A stretch of 31,586 bases of DNA from an uncultured Lachnospiraceae bacterium (GCA_937891165.1 CALAEX010000248.1:1-31586); one strand, 5' to 3'; counted from the first letter of the stretch, positions 18,131 to 25,961 are shown. Notes: generated from the sequence alone by a model not told the origin. Numbers and translations are program-made.

Positions 18131-18604
18131 CTAAAAATCTGTGTCTTCTAATAAATTGTCCGAATCCGCTGCTGTAGTAGCAAGCAAATCGCATCGTTCA
18201 TTTTCTGGATGCCCATTATGTCCTTTTACCCAGCAAAAAGTTACTTGATGTGGCTCGATAGCTTTTAATAATCGTTGCCATAAGTCTACATTTTTTACTG
18301 GCTCATTTTTTCCACGTTTCCACCCTTTTTTTATCCAACTCTCTATCCAATGTTCATTAAATGCTTTAATTAAATATTGAGAATCCGAATATAATGTCAC
18401 TTCACAAGGTTTGATTAATGCTTCTAAACCAACAATCGCTGCTAAAAGCTCCATTCGATTGTTGGTTGTTCTTTTATACCCTTGCGAATATTCTCTTGTA
18501 TGTTCATTTCCTTTACTGTCTATATAACGAAGAATCGTACCATAGCCTCCTGGACCATCTGGATTTCCTCTAGCAGACCCATCTGTATAAATGGTTACTT
18601 TCAT
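18131..18604 (-). CDS. rnhA: Ribonuclease HI
   Basis: A 157-residue RNase HI that degrades RNA in RNA:DNA hybrids. The four catalytic acids are present: D8 (YTDGSARGNP), E52 (NNRMELLAAI), D74 (YSDSQYL) and D139 (ERCDLLA); the substrate-binding helix region (WIKKGWKRGKNEPVKNVDLW) is also retained, so it is the E. coli-like form with the basic protrusion. I set the start at the ATG at 18604, which overlaps the stop of the MutS-like gene by 4 nt (ATGA) and has GGAGG 11 nt upstream. A GTG six codons earlier is possible but poorly spaced. A second RNase H (rnhB) is also in the window. Confidence 0.96.
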   Translation of the reverse strand: MKVTIYTDGSARGNPDGPGGYGTILRYIDSKGNEHTREYSQGYKRTTNNRMELLAAIVGLEALIKPCEVTLYSDSQYLIKAFNEHWIESWIKKGWKRGKNEPVKNVDLWQRLLKAIEPHQVTFCWVKGHNGHPENERCDLLATTAADSDNLLEDTDF

Positions 18605-20286
18605 TGTTTTATTTTCCTCCACTCACCCTCTGATAAAAATATGGATGCTGTTTCCTTTGCTTTTGTTATAATTTCTTCTGGATATCCAAGCAAACGAAGC
18701 AAAGCAATCGCATTTTGTGTTGTTGCTCTCCCTATTTTTAACTGATAATCAAATAAAATTTCCTTTTCACAAATCTGTTCTTCAAAATGATAATTTTCAA
18801 ACAGTGTTTCTAACATAAATGTAAGTTCAATATCATGTGTTGCTGCAAACATCAATGCGTTAAAATTAGCTAAAGTAGCTAAAATTTGTGAAGATGCTGC
18901 GATTCTCTCTACTGTATTTGTGCCTCGAAGCACTTCATCTACAAACCCAAGGACAGGTATTGTTCCTTCGGTCTCTTTTAGAATTCTTTGTAATGATTTA
19001 ATTTCAGCAATATAATAACTCTCTTTTTCCAATAAGTTATCAGACAATGCCATACTTGTCATAACCTTAAAGAAAGAAGAATGATACTCTTTTGCACATA
19101 CGGTATGAATCGTTTGAGCTAGTATCGCATTCATGGCAGCAGATTTAATAAATGTAGACTTTCCAGAAGCGTTAGAACCTGTAATTAAAATGGATTTTGT
19201 TGTTATCATATTCGCAGGCACAGGTTCTTCTAAAAACGGATGGTATATTTCTTTTGCATGATATTGTTTTTGCTTAGAAAACTCTGGAATACAATAAAAT
19301 GGAAGCATCGTACGAAACGAAGCAATTGCACACATAGCATCCAAAAAACCTACTGTTTCAAATACTTCTATCATTTGTTCCTTTTTCTCAAAAAACTCCA
19401 TCAACATGAGATTAAAACGAATTAAATCTGTATGAAATAAAATTCGAATATAATCTAAGAAAAAAGACATCATATCCCCTGTTGGGTTTTCTACAGCTAC
19501 CGCAGGAGCACCTTTACGAAACTTTTCCAAATGAGAGGTGTTTTTTTGCAATATCTCATAATAAGGAGCAAATAGTTTGGATGGAGTTTCTTTCGAAATA
19601 GCCTCTCCATAGTCCAACATACGGATTAAATAAGAAATTGCTGAAAAATAAGGGGCAATTTCTCCTTTTCGTTTGTAATACGAAATAATATTGTAGGCAA
19701 TACAACCAAGTAAAAGAAAGCCACCAAAAGATGGAATAATAAATAAAAGGAAAACTGAAATTAACATTCCACCAAGTGCCATAAAATGTTTCACATTCGA
19801 TTCCCTTTTTATTGTTTCAATACGGTCCATGTATTCATAGACGGAAATTCTTTTGTTCTTTCTAATCATAGCAAAAGCTGTTTGTAATTTCAAACGGTCT
19901 TTTTCATTTTTTTGGAAAAATGTAATCAAAGCTTCTCGTTCTTCTAAAGCTTCTTTGGAAAATTGTAATTCATGTAACATTGCCCATAAATACTCTTCTC
20001 CCATGGAAGAATTTGTAGCATTTAACAAAAAGAATAAGTCATCTAAACTTAAATCATTCCATGTAATATCATCTACAAAAAATCTCTCTTTTGTATCTTT
20101 CTGATACCGATGCTTATAATAATATTGTAAGGAGAGAAATTTCTCCTGTGTATACTCCTGCATTGGTGGCATCCCCCAATGCTGTATTAAAGAAGCTATC
20201 AGACGCTTCTTTCGATTTTTCTTATCAAAAATCCCCTTGATAGATAACAAAATCATCAATACAATTAATCCTATTACAACTTCCAT
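18601..20286 (-). CDS. membrane-anchored MutS-family ATPase
   Basis: A 561-residue protein whose C-terminal third is a MutS-type ATPase: Walker A GSNASGKST (370-378), Walker B-like LGFVDEVLRGTN (446-457) and ATHDIEL (482-488). There is no mismatch-binding domain. One N-terminal helix (about 4-19) and a hydrophobic hairpin (about 168-204) predict membrane attachment, unlike MutS1 or MutS2. Related 'MutS family DNA mismatch repair protein' genes occur in Firmicutes; function is unknown. I start at ATG 20286, with AGGAGG 4 nt upstream; the longer frame to 20403 would cross a hairpin and -10 element in the leader. The stop overlaps rnhA (ATGA), making them a coupled pair followed by mutS and mutL. 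Confidence 0.85.
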   Translation of the reverse strand: MEVVIGLIVLMILLSIKGIFDKKNRKKRLIASLIQHWGMPPMQEYTQEKFLSLQYYYKHRYQKDTKERFFVDDITWNDLSLDDLFFLLNATNSSMGEEYLWAMLHELQFSKEALEEREALITFFQKNEKDRLKLQTAFAMIRKNKRISVYEYMDRIETIKRESNVKHFMALGGMLISVFLLFIIPSFGGFLLLGCIAYNIISYYKRKGEIAPYFSAISYLIRMLDYGEAISKETPSKLFAPYYEILQKNTSHLEKFRKGAPAVAVENPTGDMMSFFLDYIRILFHTDLIRFNLMLMEFFEKKEQMIEVFETVGFLDAMCAIASFRTMLPFYCIPEFSKQKQYHAKEIYHPFLEEPVPANMITTKSILITGSNASGKSTFIKSAAMNAILAQTIHTVCAKEYHSSFFKVMTSMALSDNLLEKESYYIAEIKSLQRILKETEGTIPVLGFVDEVLRGTNTVERIAASSQILATLANFNALMFAATHDIELTFMLETLFENYHFEEQICEKEILFDYQLKIGRATTQNAIALLRLLGYPEEIITKAKETASIFLSEGEWRKIKQ

Positions 20287-20298
20287 ACAACCTCCTAG

Positions 20299-20326
20299 AA
20301 AAAATTGTTCACCGGTACCCAGTGAA
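20299..20326 (-). terminator. attenuator-like hairpin in the leader of the MutS-like gene
   Basis: On the minus strand, TTCACTGG pairs with CCGGTGAA around a 3-nt loop (8 bp, one G-U), followed after three nucleotides by six T (20304-20299). It lies after the -10 element at 20363-20368 and before the AGGAGG of the gene, so it could terminate or attenuate transcription in the leader, or act as a second terminator for the NlpC/P60 transcript. Confidence 0.5.
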
Positions 20327-20362
20327 TGTAACCAAATCTGCCCCATTTTTAAAACGACTTCT

Positions 20363-20368
20363 ATTATA
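20363..20368 (-). promoter_or_regulatory. -10 element ahead of the MutS-like gene
   Basis: A perfect TATAAT on the minus strand, 77 nt ahead of the chosen ATG. The best -35 (TTGGCA, 20394-20389) is 20 nt away, longer than ideal, and is part of the preceding terminator hairpin, so terminator and promoter overlap. Confidence 0.45.
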
Positions 20369-20375
20369 CTACCAC

Positions 20376-20408
20376 AAAAAAAAGCAATTGCCAAGATTGA
20401 CAACTGCT
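20376..20408 (-). terminator. intrinsic terminator of the NlpC/P60 gene
   Basis: On the minus strand AGCAGTTG pairs with CAATTGCT (8 bp with one G-U, 10-nt loop) and runs into eight T. It begins 17 nt after the NlpC/P60 stop codon. Confidence 0.75.
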
Positions 20409-20424
20409 TTTCTTTTAGTTATTT

Positions 20425-21513
20425 TTAGTCATTGATAATTCGTCCACATTTTAAGATGGAATAGAAATACATACTAGAAATTGCTACACCTTTATAGTTT
20501 GTACTAGAATGAATCACTTGACCATTTCCAATATAAATACCAACATGGTTAATATAATTCGAAGAAACTTTTCCATAAAAGATTAAATCACCTGGTTTTA
20601 AGTCAGAAATAGAAATCGTCTTATATTTCTTTGCCATATCTCTAGATACTCTAGGAGTAGTGTAACCAAATTTCGCATATACTTGTTTTACAAAGCCAGA
20701 ACAATCAATACCCTTTGTTAAGCTATTACCGCCCCATACATATTTTGTTCCAATAAATTGTTTTGCATAGTCACAAATGGAAACTCGAAGATTAGAAACA
20801 TCAGAGCCATAAGCAGTTACTTTATTTGCCCAGTTAAGTTCATAAGAAATTGTAACATAATCTGCTGAAACATAGGCTACCGCATTTTGATTTTCATCAT
20901 CATCCAACTTTACTTCTACCCATACTTTAGAAGTGCTATCTTCTTTATTGATAACAACCTCTTTGCTGACAACCATTCTCTCACCAGCTTTTACTTTTGT
21001 AATAATTTCTGCATCAGTACTTGGTTTCGTCCGAACATTTAAAGCATTTACTTTAGAATTTACGGTGGCATATAACGTTGCGGATTGTTCAGCAATCGCT
21101 ATTGCATCTTCACCCATAATCAAATAAGAAGTGTCTACATAACCTTCTACTTCTCCAGAAGTAATTTTTGCCCAACCATTTTCATCGATTGATTCAATAA
21201 TACAAGCTGCATTTTTTCCAAGGATACCAACTTTTGCATAAGAAGTACCTGGGCCTTTTCTAATATTTAATGCAGAGTTAACATCTGCAATTGCTAAATT
21301 TTCTGGTGCTTCATAAGCAACGGCATAAAGTTCTGTTGTATCTGAGTTTTCTGATGTTGCTACGCTTTTATAATATCTGCTAAATGCTTCCGAAATTCCT
21401 GCTACAGAAGTAGAACCTTCTATCATTTCTGCATTGACAGACATCAAAGGTGTTTGTATTGTTAGCATTCCTGTAACGATTAAACATACTGCCTTTTTTA
21501 CTACTTTTTTCAT
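20425..21513 (-). CDS. secreted SH3-domain NlpC/P60 peptidoglycan endopeptidase
   Basis: A 362-residue exported cell-wall hydrolase. Residues 1-28 form a signal peptide (KKVVKK, hydrophobic core, cleavage likely after VNA). Two bacterial SH3 domains follow (about 73-132 with ALNIRKGPG, and 148-223 with ALNVRTKPS), then the NlpC/P60 domain (about 242-360) with catalytic Cys271 (DCSGF), His323 (NHVGIYIG) and His335 (IHSS). Such enzymes cleave D-Glu to diamino-acid bonds in the stem peptide, with SH3 domains binding the wall. The start at 21513 has GGAGG 5 nt upstream and puts the signal peptide at the very N-terminus; the longer frame (to 21573) would add 20 residues before it. Monocistronic, with a consensus promoter, long leader and its own terminator. 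Confidence 0.95.
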   Translation of the reverse strand: MKKVVKKAVCLIVTGMLTIQTPLMSVNAEMIEGSTSVAGISEAFSRYYKSVATSENSDTTELYAVAYEAPENLAIADVNSALNIRKGPGTSYAKVGILGKNAACIIESIDENGWAKITSGEVEGYVDTSYLIMGEDAIAIAEQSATLYATVNSKVNALNVRTKPSTDAEIITKVKAGERMVVSKEVVINKEDSTSKVWVEVKLDDDENQNAVAYVSADYVTISYELNWANKVTAYGSDVSNLRVSICDYAKQFIGTKYVWGGNSLTKGIDCSGFVKQVYAKFGYTTPRVSRDMAKKYKTISISDLKPGDLIFYGKVSSNYINHVGIYIGNGQVIHSSTNYKGVAISSMYFYSILKCGRIIND

Positions 21514-21641
21514 CCGTTCCTCCATTATAAATTTAGGTGTGCTACTTACTTGCACAAATGAATGCCCTACCATCTACAAACCAAGGTGATAGGGGACTTA
21601 TTGATTTCGGTTAAATGTTACATAAATATTAAATTTCTTTC
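21514..21641 (-). promoter_or_regulatory. long, possibly structured 5' leader of the NlpC/P60 gene
   Basis: About 128 nt separate the predicted transcription start (near 21641) from the ATG. The leader can form a bulged hairpin, CCCTA-TCA-CC with GGTAGGG (within about 21566-21596), and a short hairpin TGTGC/GCACA (about 21537-21556) close to the ribosome site. I compared it by eye with the c-di-AMP (ydaO) and c-di-GMP riboswitch patterns, which often precede wall hydrolase genes, and did not find their conserved blocks. Confidence 0.35.
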
Positions 21642-21647
21642 GAGCAT

Positions 21648-21676
21648 ATTATAGCAAATTGACCAAATAATGTCAA
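21648..21676 (-). promoter_or_regulatory. consensus SigA promoter of the NlpC/P60 gene
   Basis: On the minus strand, a perfect TTGACA (21676-21671), a 17-nt spacer and a perfect TATAAT (21653-21648). This is the strongest-looking promoter in the window, suggesting high expression of the hydrolase. Confidence 0.88.
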
Positions 21677-21756
21677 CCCTTTCTGAAAACTTATTCTACT
21701 TTTGTAGTTTTTTGTTACTTTTTATTACTGTTCGGACACGCTTTTATTTTTTTCTA

Positions 21757-21786
21757 TTGACAAAAGAAATGTCCATGTCTTATTAT
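21757..21786 (+). promoter_or_regulatory. promoter of the GDPD gene
   Basis: TTGACA (21757-21762), an 18-nt spacer and TATTAT (21781-21786), with the start codon 64 nt downstream. The -10 lies in the centre of a 9-bp inverted repeat listed separately. Confidence 0.7.
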
Positions 21787-21806
21787 CTAATCAACTTATG
21801 GACATT
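21768..21806. repeat. 9-bp inverted repeat flanking the GDPD -10 element
   Basis: AATGTCCAT (21768-21776) and ATGGACATT (21798-21806) are perfect inverted copies separated by 21 nt containing TATTAT. The left arm is in the promoter spacer and the right arm just after the expected transcription start. It could be a pair of operator half-sites or a hairpin; a short T run (CCTTTTTT) follows the right arm. Confidence 0.55.
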
Positions 21807-21849
21807 CCTTTTTTGTCCTTAACTCACCCGAAAAGGAGGCACTTATTTT

Positions 21850-22686
21850 ATGAATTTTAATATTCAAGAAACCGCAAAAGAAAAAATTATTATTGTTGCC
21901 CATCGAGGTTCTGCAGGAGGCAATATTCCTTGTAACACATTAGCAAGCTATGAAATAGCATTGAAGCAGGGAGCAGACATGATTGAAATTGATGTAGAAA
22001 TGAGTAAAGATGGAAAACTTTTCATCTTCCATCCTGGTATGGAGCCTCATCATTTGAACAGTAAGGAATACATCTGTAATATGTTAGCAGAAGATGTTGC
22101 AAAACTTCGTTATGTAAATTATGACCGTGCAACTACACAATTTTGTGTGAATACATTGGATGAATTGTTAGAAACATTCAAAGGACGTTGTTATATTAAT
22201 GTAGATAAATTTTGGGGACATCCAAGAGAAATTTATGAAGCAATCAAACGCCATAATATGGTAGACCAGATTATCGTAAAATCTTCTCCTTCGGAAGATG
22301 TTTTTAAAGTCTTACAAGAAGTAGCACCAGAATTGCCTTATATGCCAATTGTAAGGGATACTCATCCATTGCATGAAAGATTAAAAGCTTCTTCTATTAA
22401 CTATATTGGAGTAGAAGTGCTATTTGATTCTGAAGAAGCTGAAGTAGCATCTCCTACATTTATTGAAAAAATGCATAAAGATAATAAACTAATATGGGTA
22501 AATTCAATTATTTATGATTATAAGGCACAACTTACAGCAAGACATTCCGATGATACTGCACTTTGTCAAGACATGGACTTTGGATGGGGTTGGCTTGTGG
22601 AAAGAGGTTTTGATATTATTCAAACAGACTGGACAGGATTGTTAAGCTCTTACTTAAAAGAAAACAATTTGCTTTTTAGAAAATAA
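21850..22686 (+). CDS. glycerophosphodiester phosphodiesterase family protein
   Basis: A 278-residue TIM-barrel enzyme of the GDPD family, which hydrolyses glycerophosphodiesters to an alcohol and glycerol 3-phosphate. Present are HRG (18-20), NT (29-30), the metal-binding acids E46 and D48 (IEIDVEMSKDG) and H61 (FHPG). There is no signal peptide or membrane segment, so it should be cytoplasmic. The conserved second half (YINVD, VNSI, IIQTDWTGLL) is complete. AAAGGAGG lies 10 nt before the ATG. It is a single plus-strand gene between the divergent NlpC/P60 gene and convergent spoIVA. Exact substrate unknown; glycerol 3-phosphate would connect to gpsA/plsY nearby, which is suggestive only. Confidence 0.9.
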   Translation: MNFNIQETAKEKIIIVAHRGSAGGNIPCNTLASYEIALKQGADMIEIDVEMSKDGKLFIFHPGMEPHHLNSKEYICNMLAEDVAKLRYVNYDRATTQFCVNTLDELLETFKGRCYINVDKFWGHPREIYEAIKRHNMVDQIIVKSSPSEDVFKVLQEVAPELPYMPIVRDTHPLHERLKASSINYIGVEVLFDSEEAEVASPTFIEKMHKDNKLIWVNSIIYDYKAQLTARHSDDTALCQDMDFGWGWLVERGFDIIQTDWTGLLSSYLKENNLLFRK

Positions 22687-22694
22687 AGAAAGAA

Positions 22695-22727
22695 AAAGCC
22701 CTACAAACGTACGTCGTGTAGGGCTTT
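22695..22727. terminator. bidirectional terminator between GDPD and spoIVA
   Basis: An 11-bp perfect stem (AAAGCCCTACA at 22695-22705 with TGTAGGGCTTT at 22717-22727) and an 11-nt loop. The T-rich tail is better on the minus strand (TTTTTCTTTCTTT), so it mainly serves spoIVA, and also closes the GDPD gene. Confidence 0.85.
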
Positions 22728-22746
22728 ACTAATGATAAATATGTTA

Positions 22747-24228
22747 TTATATAATAATACAAATGATACCTCGATTGCTTTCATTTACAATCTTTTGCAT
22801 TGTATTTTGCAGTTTTCCTCGGCTTTCTTGTGTGATATTATTTATCTTCGTTGAAATTCCATCTTCAATCAGTTGTCGTACCGTTTTCCCAAAAATATTG
22901 GTTTCAAAAATGCCATCACTACCCTCTGCTACTTGTTGTTTCATATAATCAATTAAATCATTGGCTTGTTCTAGTGTACCAACAATCGGAGCAATTTCAA
23001 TATCAATATCTGCTTTAATAAGTTGCGTGGAGGGGGCAGTTGCTTTTAATTTTACTCCATATTTATTTCCATGCTTTACAAGCTCAGGGTCTGAAATTTT
23101 AATTTCTTCGGATTGTGGATATACAACTCCATATCCTTGTTCTCTTACTTCATTCCATGCTGTCCCTAAACTATCACACTCTTTTCTACTTTCTGAAATT
23201 TGTTGAATTGTTCGTAAAAATTCTGCTTCGCTTGAAATTTTACAACCTGTCAATTCACTTAACATTTGATAATAATATTCGTCTTTCATTTTGATACATA
23301 TAGTTATATTACCATTTTCTCTGTGTAATTCTTCGATATCAAATTGGCGAATATATTCTCCTGAAATCTCTTTCCCTATACTTGCAATATCTTTCATAGA
23401 ATGAATTTTAGAAAGATACTCCTGAACGGATTGAATAACTCCTTTTTTAATTGGATTGGATGCTGGCAGCAGTTCTACCCATTTTGGCAAAGAAAAATAA
23501 ATGGTATTTGCAGGAAAGGAAGATAAAATTTTATCCATAATTCTTGTAATATCTTCGGCATCTAATGTAAGACAGCTAACAGGAACAACACTAGCATGAT
23601 ATTTTTCTTCCAATTCAGCAACTAATTGTTTTGTTTCCGTAGCATTGGGACGAGAGGAATTTAATAAAACAATAAATGGTTTACCAATAGCTTGTAATTC
23701 CCTTATAGTTTGTTCCTCTGGTGCTATGTAATTTTCTCTTGGCAAATCGGAAAAACTGCCATCGGTTGTAATTACAATTCCTATCGTAGAATGGTCCTCA
23801 ATTACTTTTTTTGTTCCAATGGTTGCTGCCATAGAAAAAGGCATTTCTTCTGCACTCCACGGTGTTTTTACCATACGTTGTACATTATCCTCCATATGAC
23901 CTAGAGCACCCTCTGTCATATAACCAACACAGTCAATAAATCGTAACCGAATTTCTGAACCATCCTCTAAGATAATACTTGCTGGTGTCATTGGAATAAA
24001 CTTTGGTTCTGTTGTCATAATCGTTTTTCCATTTCCACTTTGTGGGAGTTCATCATTAATTTGCTTTTTTATATGAGCTTCTTTTATATTGGGCAGAACT
24101 AGTACATCCATAAAACGCTTAATAAACGTAGACTTTCCCGTTCTAACAGGTCCAACTACACCTAAATAAACTGCACCGCCAGTTCTAGACTGTATATCTT
24201 TATATACATTAAACGTAGAATCACTCAT
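22747..24228 (-). CDS. spoIVA: SpoIVA, spore coat basement-layer ATPase
   Basis: A 493-residue protein matching SpoIVA over its full length (B. subtilis protein: 492). SpoIVA coats the forespore surface, polymerising on ATP hydrolysis as the base for coat assembly. It has Walker A GPVRTGKS (26-33), DELPQS, GKTIMTTEPKF, FIDCVGY, EHSTIGIVITTDGS and a C-terminus ending in NESNRGIICIII, the region that in B. subtilis contacts SpoVM and the membrane. ATG 24228 has AGGAGG 7 nt upstream; the longer frame would add a hydrophobic tail-less leader of 13 residues. It follows gpsA as in many Clostridia and carries a candidate SigE promoter. It shows the host is a spore former. Confidence 0.98.
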   Translation of the reverse strand: MSDSTFNVYKDIQSRTGGAVYLGVVGPVRTGKSTFIKRFMDVLVLPNIKEAHIKKQINDELPQSGNGKTIMTTEPKFIPMTPASIILEDGSEIRLRFIDCVGYMTEGALGHMEDNVQRMVKTPWSAEEMPFSMAATIGTKKVIEDHSTIGIVITTDGSFSDLPRENYIAPEEQTIRELQAIGKPFIVLLNSSRPNATETKQLVAELEEKYHASVVPVSCLTLDAEDITRIMDKILSSFPANTIYFSLPKWVELLPASNPIKKGVIQSVQEYLSKIHSMKDIASIGKEISGEYIRQFDIEELHRENGNITICIKMKDEYYYQMLSELTGCKISSEAEFLRTIQQISESRKECDSLGTAWNEVREQGYGVVYPQSEEIKISDPELVKHGNKYGVKLKATAPSTQLIKADIDIEIAPIVGTLEQANDLIDYMKQQVAEGSDGIFETNIFGKTVRQLIEDGISTKINNITQESRGKLQNTMQKIVNESNRGIICIII

Positions 24229-24262
24229 ATTTATACCTCCTATCAATACAATAGATAGTATA

Positions 24263-24291
24263 AGCATATGAGTGATTTTACCAAATTATTC
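24263..24291 (-). promoter_or_regulatory. candidate SigE promoter of spoIVA
   Basis: On the minus strand GAATAAT (24291-24285), 14 nt, then CATATGCT (24270-24263), compared with the B. subtilis SigE pattern KMATATT-N14/15-CATACAHT: 6 of 7 and 6 of 8 positions agree. It sits across the gpsA stop, 35 nt ahead of the spoIVA ATG, as expected for mother-cell expression independent of gpsA. Confidence 0.6.
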
Positions 24292-25296
24292 CTCCCATGC
24301 AAGAGAAGAACTTTCTTCTGTTTTCTCACGAATCAATAAATCAAGCATGGCTTCTTTGGCGGTCTTTCCATCAAACAACACTTCATTTACTTTTTCAATA
24401 ATTGGAAGCTCCACATTGTATTTTTGTCCAAGTTTTAGGGCTGCTTTTGCAGAATATACTCCTTCTACTACTTGATTAACTTCTTCCATCGCTTCTTTTG
24501 CCGTTTTTCCTTGTCCAATTAAAAATCCTGCGTTTCGATTTCTACTGTGTTTACTTGTACAAGTTACCATTAAGTCTCCCATACCAGATAATCCAGAAAA
24601 GGTTTCATATTTTCCGCCCATTTCTATACCAAGTCTTGCAATTTCTACAATGCCTCTTGTCATAAGTGCGGCTTTTGTATTATCTCCACAACCAAGACCA
24701 TCTACAACACCTGCTGCCAAAGCAATGACATTTTTCAAAGAACCACCGAGTTCAATCCCAATCATATCAGGACTTGTATATACACGGAAAAATTTATTCA
24801 TAAACACATCTTGAATCAATTTTGCTACTTCTTTTTTTCTTGCTCCTGCTACAATGGTCGTTGGAATTTTTCTGCTTACTTCTTCTGCATGACTTGGTCC
24901 AGAAAGCACTGCTACTTGTGCTTGTGGAATTTCTTCTTCAATTACTTCACAAAGTGTCTTTAACGTAGCCTCTTCGATACCCTTTGCCACATTGACGATA
25001 ATCTGTCCTTCTCGAATCATTGGAGAAATTCGCTTGGCTGTTGTTCTGACATAAACAGAAGCAACTGCTATTACAATTAATTCTGGCTCTTTCAAAGCTT
25101 CTTCTAAATTACTAGTTACTACAACAGATTCTGGAAGTATAGCTCCAGGAAGATTTTTAATTTCTGTACGATGTTCCGATAATTCCATTACTTCTTTTTG
25201 TACTGCCGACCATATCGTAACTTCATGTTGATTATTTGCTAAAAGAATAGCTAATGCTGTTCCCCAAGTTCCTGCACCTAATATTGATATTTTCAT
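24286..25296 (-). CDS. gpsA: GpsA, NAD(P)H-dependent glycerol-3-phosphate dehydrogenase
   Basis: A 336-residue enzyme reducing dihydroxyacetone phosphate to sn-glycerol 3-phosphate for phospholipid synthesis. The dinucleotide loop GAGTWGTALA is at 7-16; the central SGPSHAEEV, GGSLKNVIALAAG (with the catalytic Lys) and SGMGDLMVTC motifs are intact. The first ATG (25302) overlaps the plsY stop but lies only 2 nt from the Shine-Dalgarno sequence; the ATG at 25296 has AGGAG 8 nt upstream and is preferred. Acting with PlsY, encoded just upstream, it supplies the acyl acceptor. Confidence 0.97.
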   Translation of the reverse strand: MKISILGAGTWGTALAILLANNQHEVTIWSAVQKEVMELSEHRTEIKNLPGAILPESVVVTSNLEEALKEPELIVIAVASVYVRTTAKRISPMIREGQIIVNVAKGIEEATLKTLCEVIEEEIPQAQVAVLSGPSHAEEVSRKIPTTIVAGARKKEVAKLIQDVFMNKFFRVYTSPDMIGIELGGSLKNVIALAAGVVDGLGCGDNTKAALMTRGIVEIARLGIEMGGKYETFSGLSGMGDLMVTCTSKHSRNRNAGFLIGQGKTAKEAMEEVNQVVEGVYSAKAALKLGQKYNVELPIIEKVNEVLFDGKTAKEAMLDLLIREKTEESSSLAWEE

Positions 25297-25298
25297 TA

Positions 25299-25943
25299 TC
25301 ATTTCTCCTCACTTTCTTCTTTCTTTTTTGCACCTATTTTATTTTCTGTTCCATTCAACAAACGTACAATATTTGCTCTGTGCATAAAGATAATAAGTAT
25401 CGGAAATGCACAAGTGACAAGAATCATATGTAAATCAGAATCAACAAAAAAAACTACCCATGCAAGAAAAAGCAAGGACTCAAACATAGACGCAACCGAA
25501 ACATACCTAGTCACTGCTACGATTAAACAAAAGGAGGTAAAACCAATGAGAGCTAATCTCCAATCAAATAACAACATAGCTGCACCCATACAAGCCACTC
25601 CTTTTCCGCCATGAAATTTTAACATAAATGGAAAAATATGACCAAGTACTGTTCCTAATGCTAAATATAAAATAAAAAGCTGATTCTCATACGTGAAAGC
25701 GGGATATTGTGGGAACAGTAAATAACGGATTACTAAAATTGGAACAATTACTTTTCCAAGGTCAATACACAATGTAATAAGAGCAGCTTTTTTTCCAAGC
25801 GTACGAAGAACATTTGTAGAGCCAAGATTGCCACTACCGTGTTTTCTTACATCTACATGATACAATTTCCCAACAATATACCCACCAGATAATCCTCCAA
25901 AAAAATAGCCTGCCATGATACATAGTACAATAATTGGAATCAT
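25299..25943 (-). CDS. plsY: PlsY, glycerol-3-phosphate acyltransferase
   Basis: A 214-residue integral membrane acyltransferase using acyl-phosphate to acylate glycerol 3-phosphate. The three PlsY motifs are visible: GSGNLGSTNVLRTLG (36-50), the GHIFPFMLKFHGGKGVA loop (100-116) and an altered third motif near RYVSVASM (about 146-153). Five or more membrane helices are apparent, with a charged C-terminal tail (KKKEESEEK). AGGAGG lies 8 nt upstream. It is between der and gpsA, which is a conserved order. Confidence 0.96.
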   Translation of the reverse strand: MIPIIVLCIMAGYFFGGLSGGYIVGKLYHVDVRKHGSGNLGSTNVLRTLGKKAALITLCIDLGKVIVPILVIRYLLFPQYPAFTYENQLFILYLALGTVLGHIFPFMLKFHGGKGVACMGAAMLLFDWRLALIGFTSFCLIVAVTRYVSVASMFESLLFLAWVVFFVDSDLHMILVTCAFPILIIFMHRANIVRLLNGTENKIGAKKKEESEEK

Positions 25944-25961
25944 TTGTTCTCCTCCTATGGT

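Noticed and set aside
20287..20403. N-terminal extension of the MutS-like protein by 39 residues
   Set aside because: It would start at a TTG without a ribosome site and pass through a terminator tail, a TATAAT and a hairpin, whereas AGGAGG directly precedes the ATG at 20286.
21514..21641. c-di-AMP (ydaO) or c-di-GMP riboswitch before the NlpC/P60 gene
   Set aside because: The conserved blocks of these families could not be matched by eye in the leader, so I list it only as an unassigned leader.
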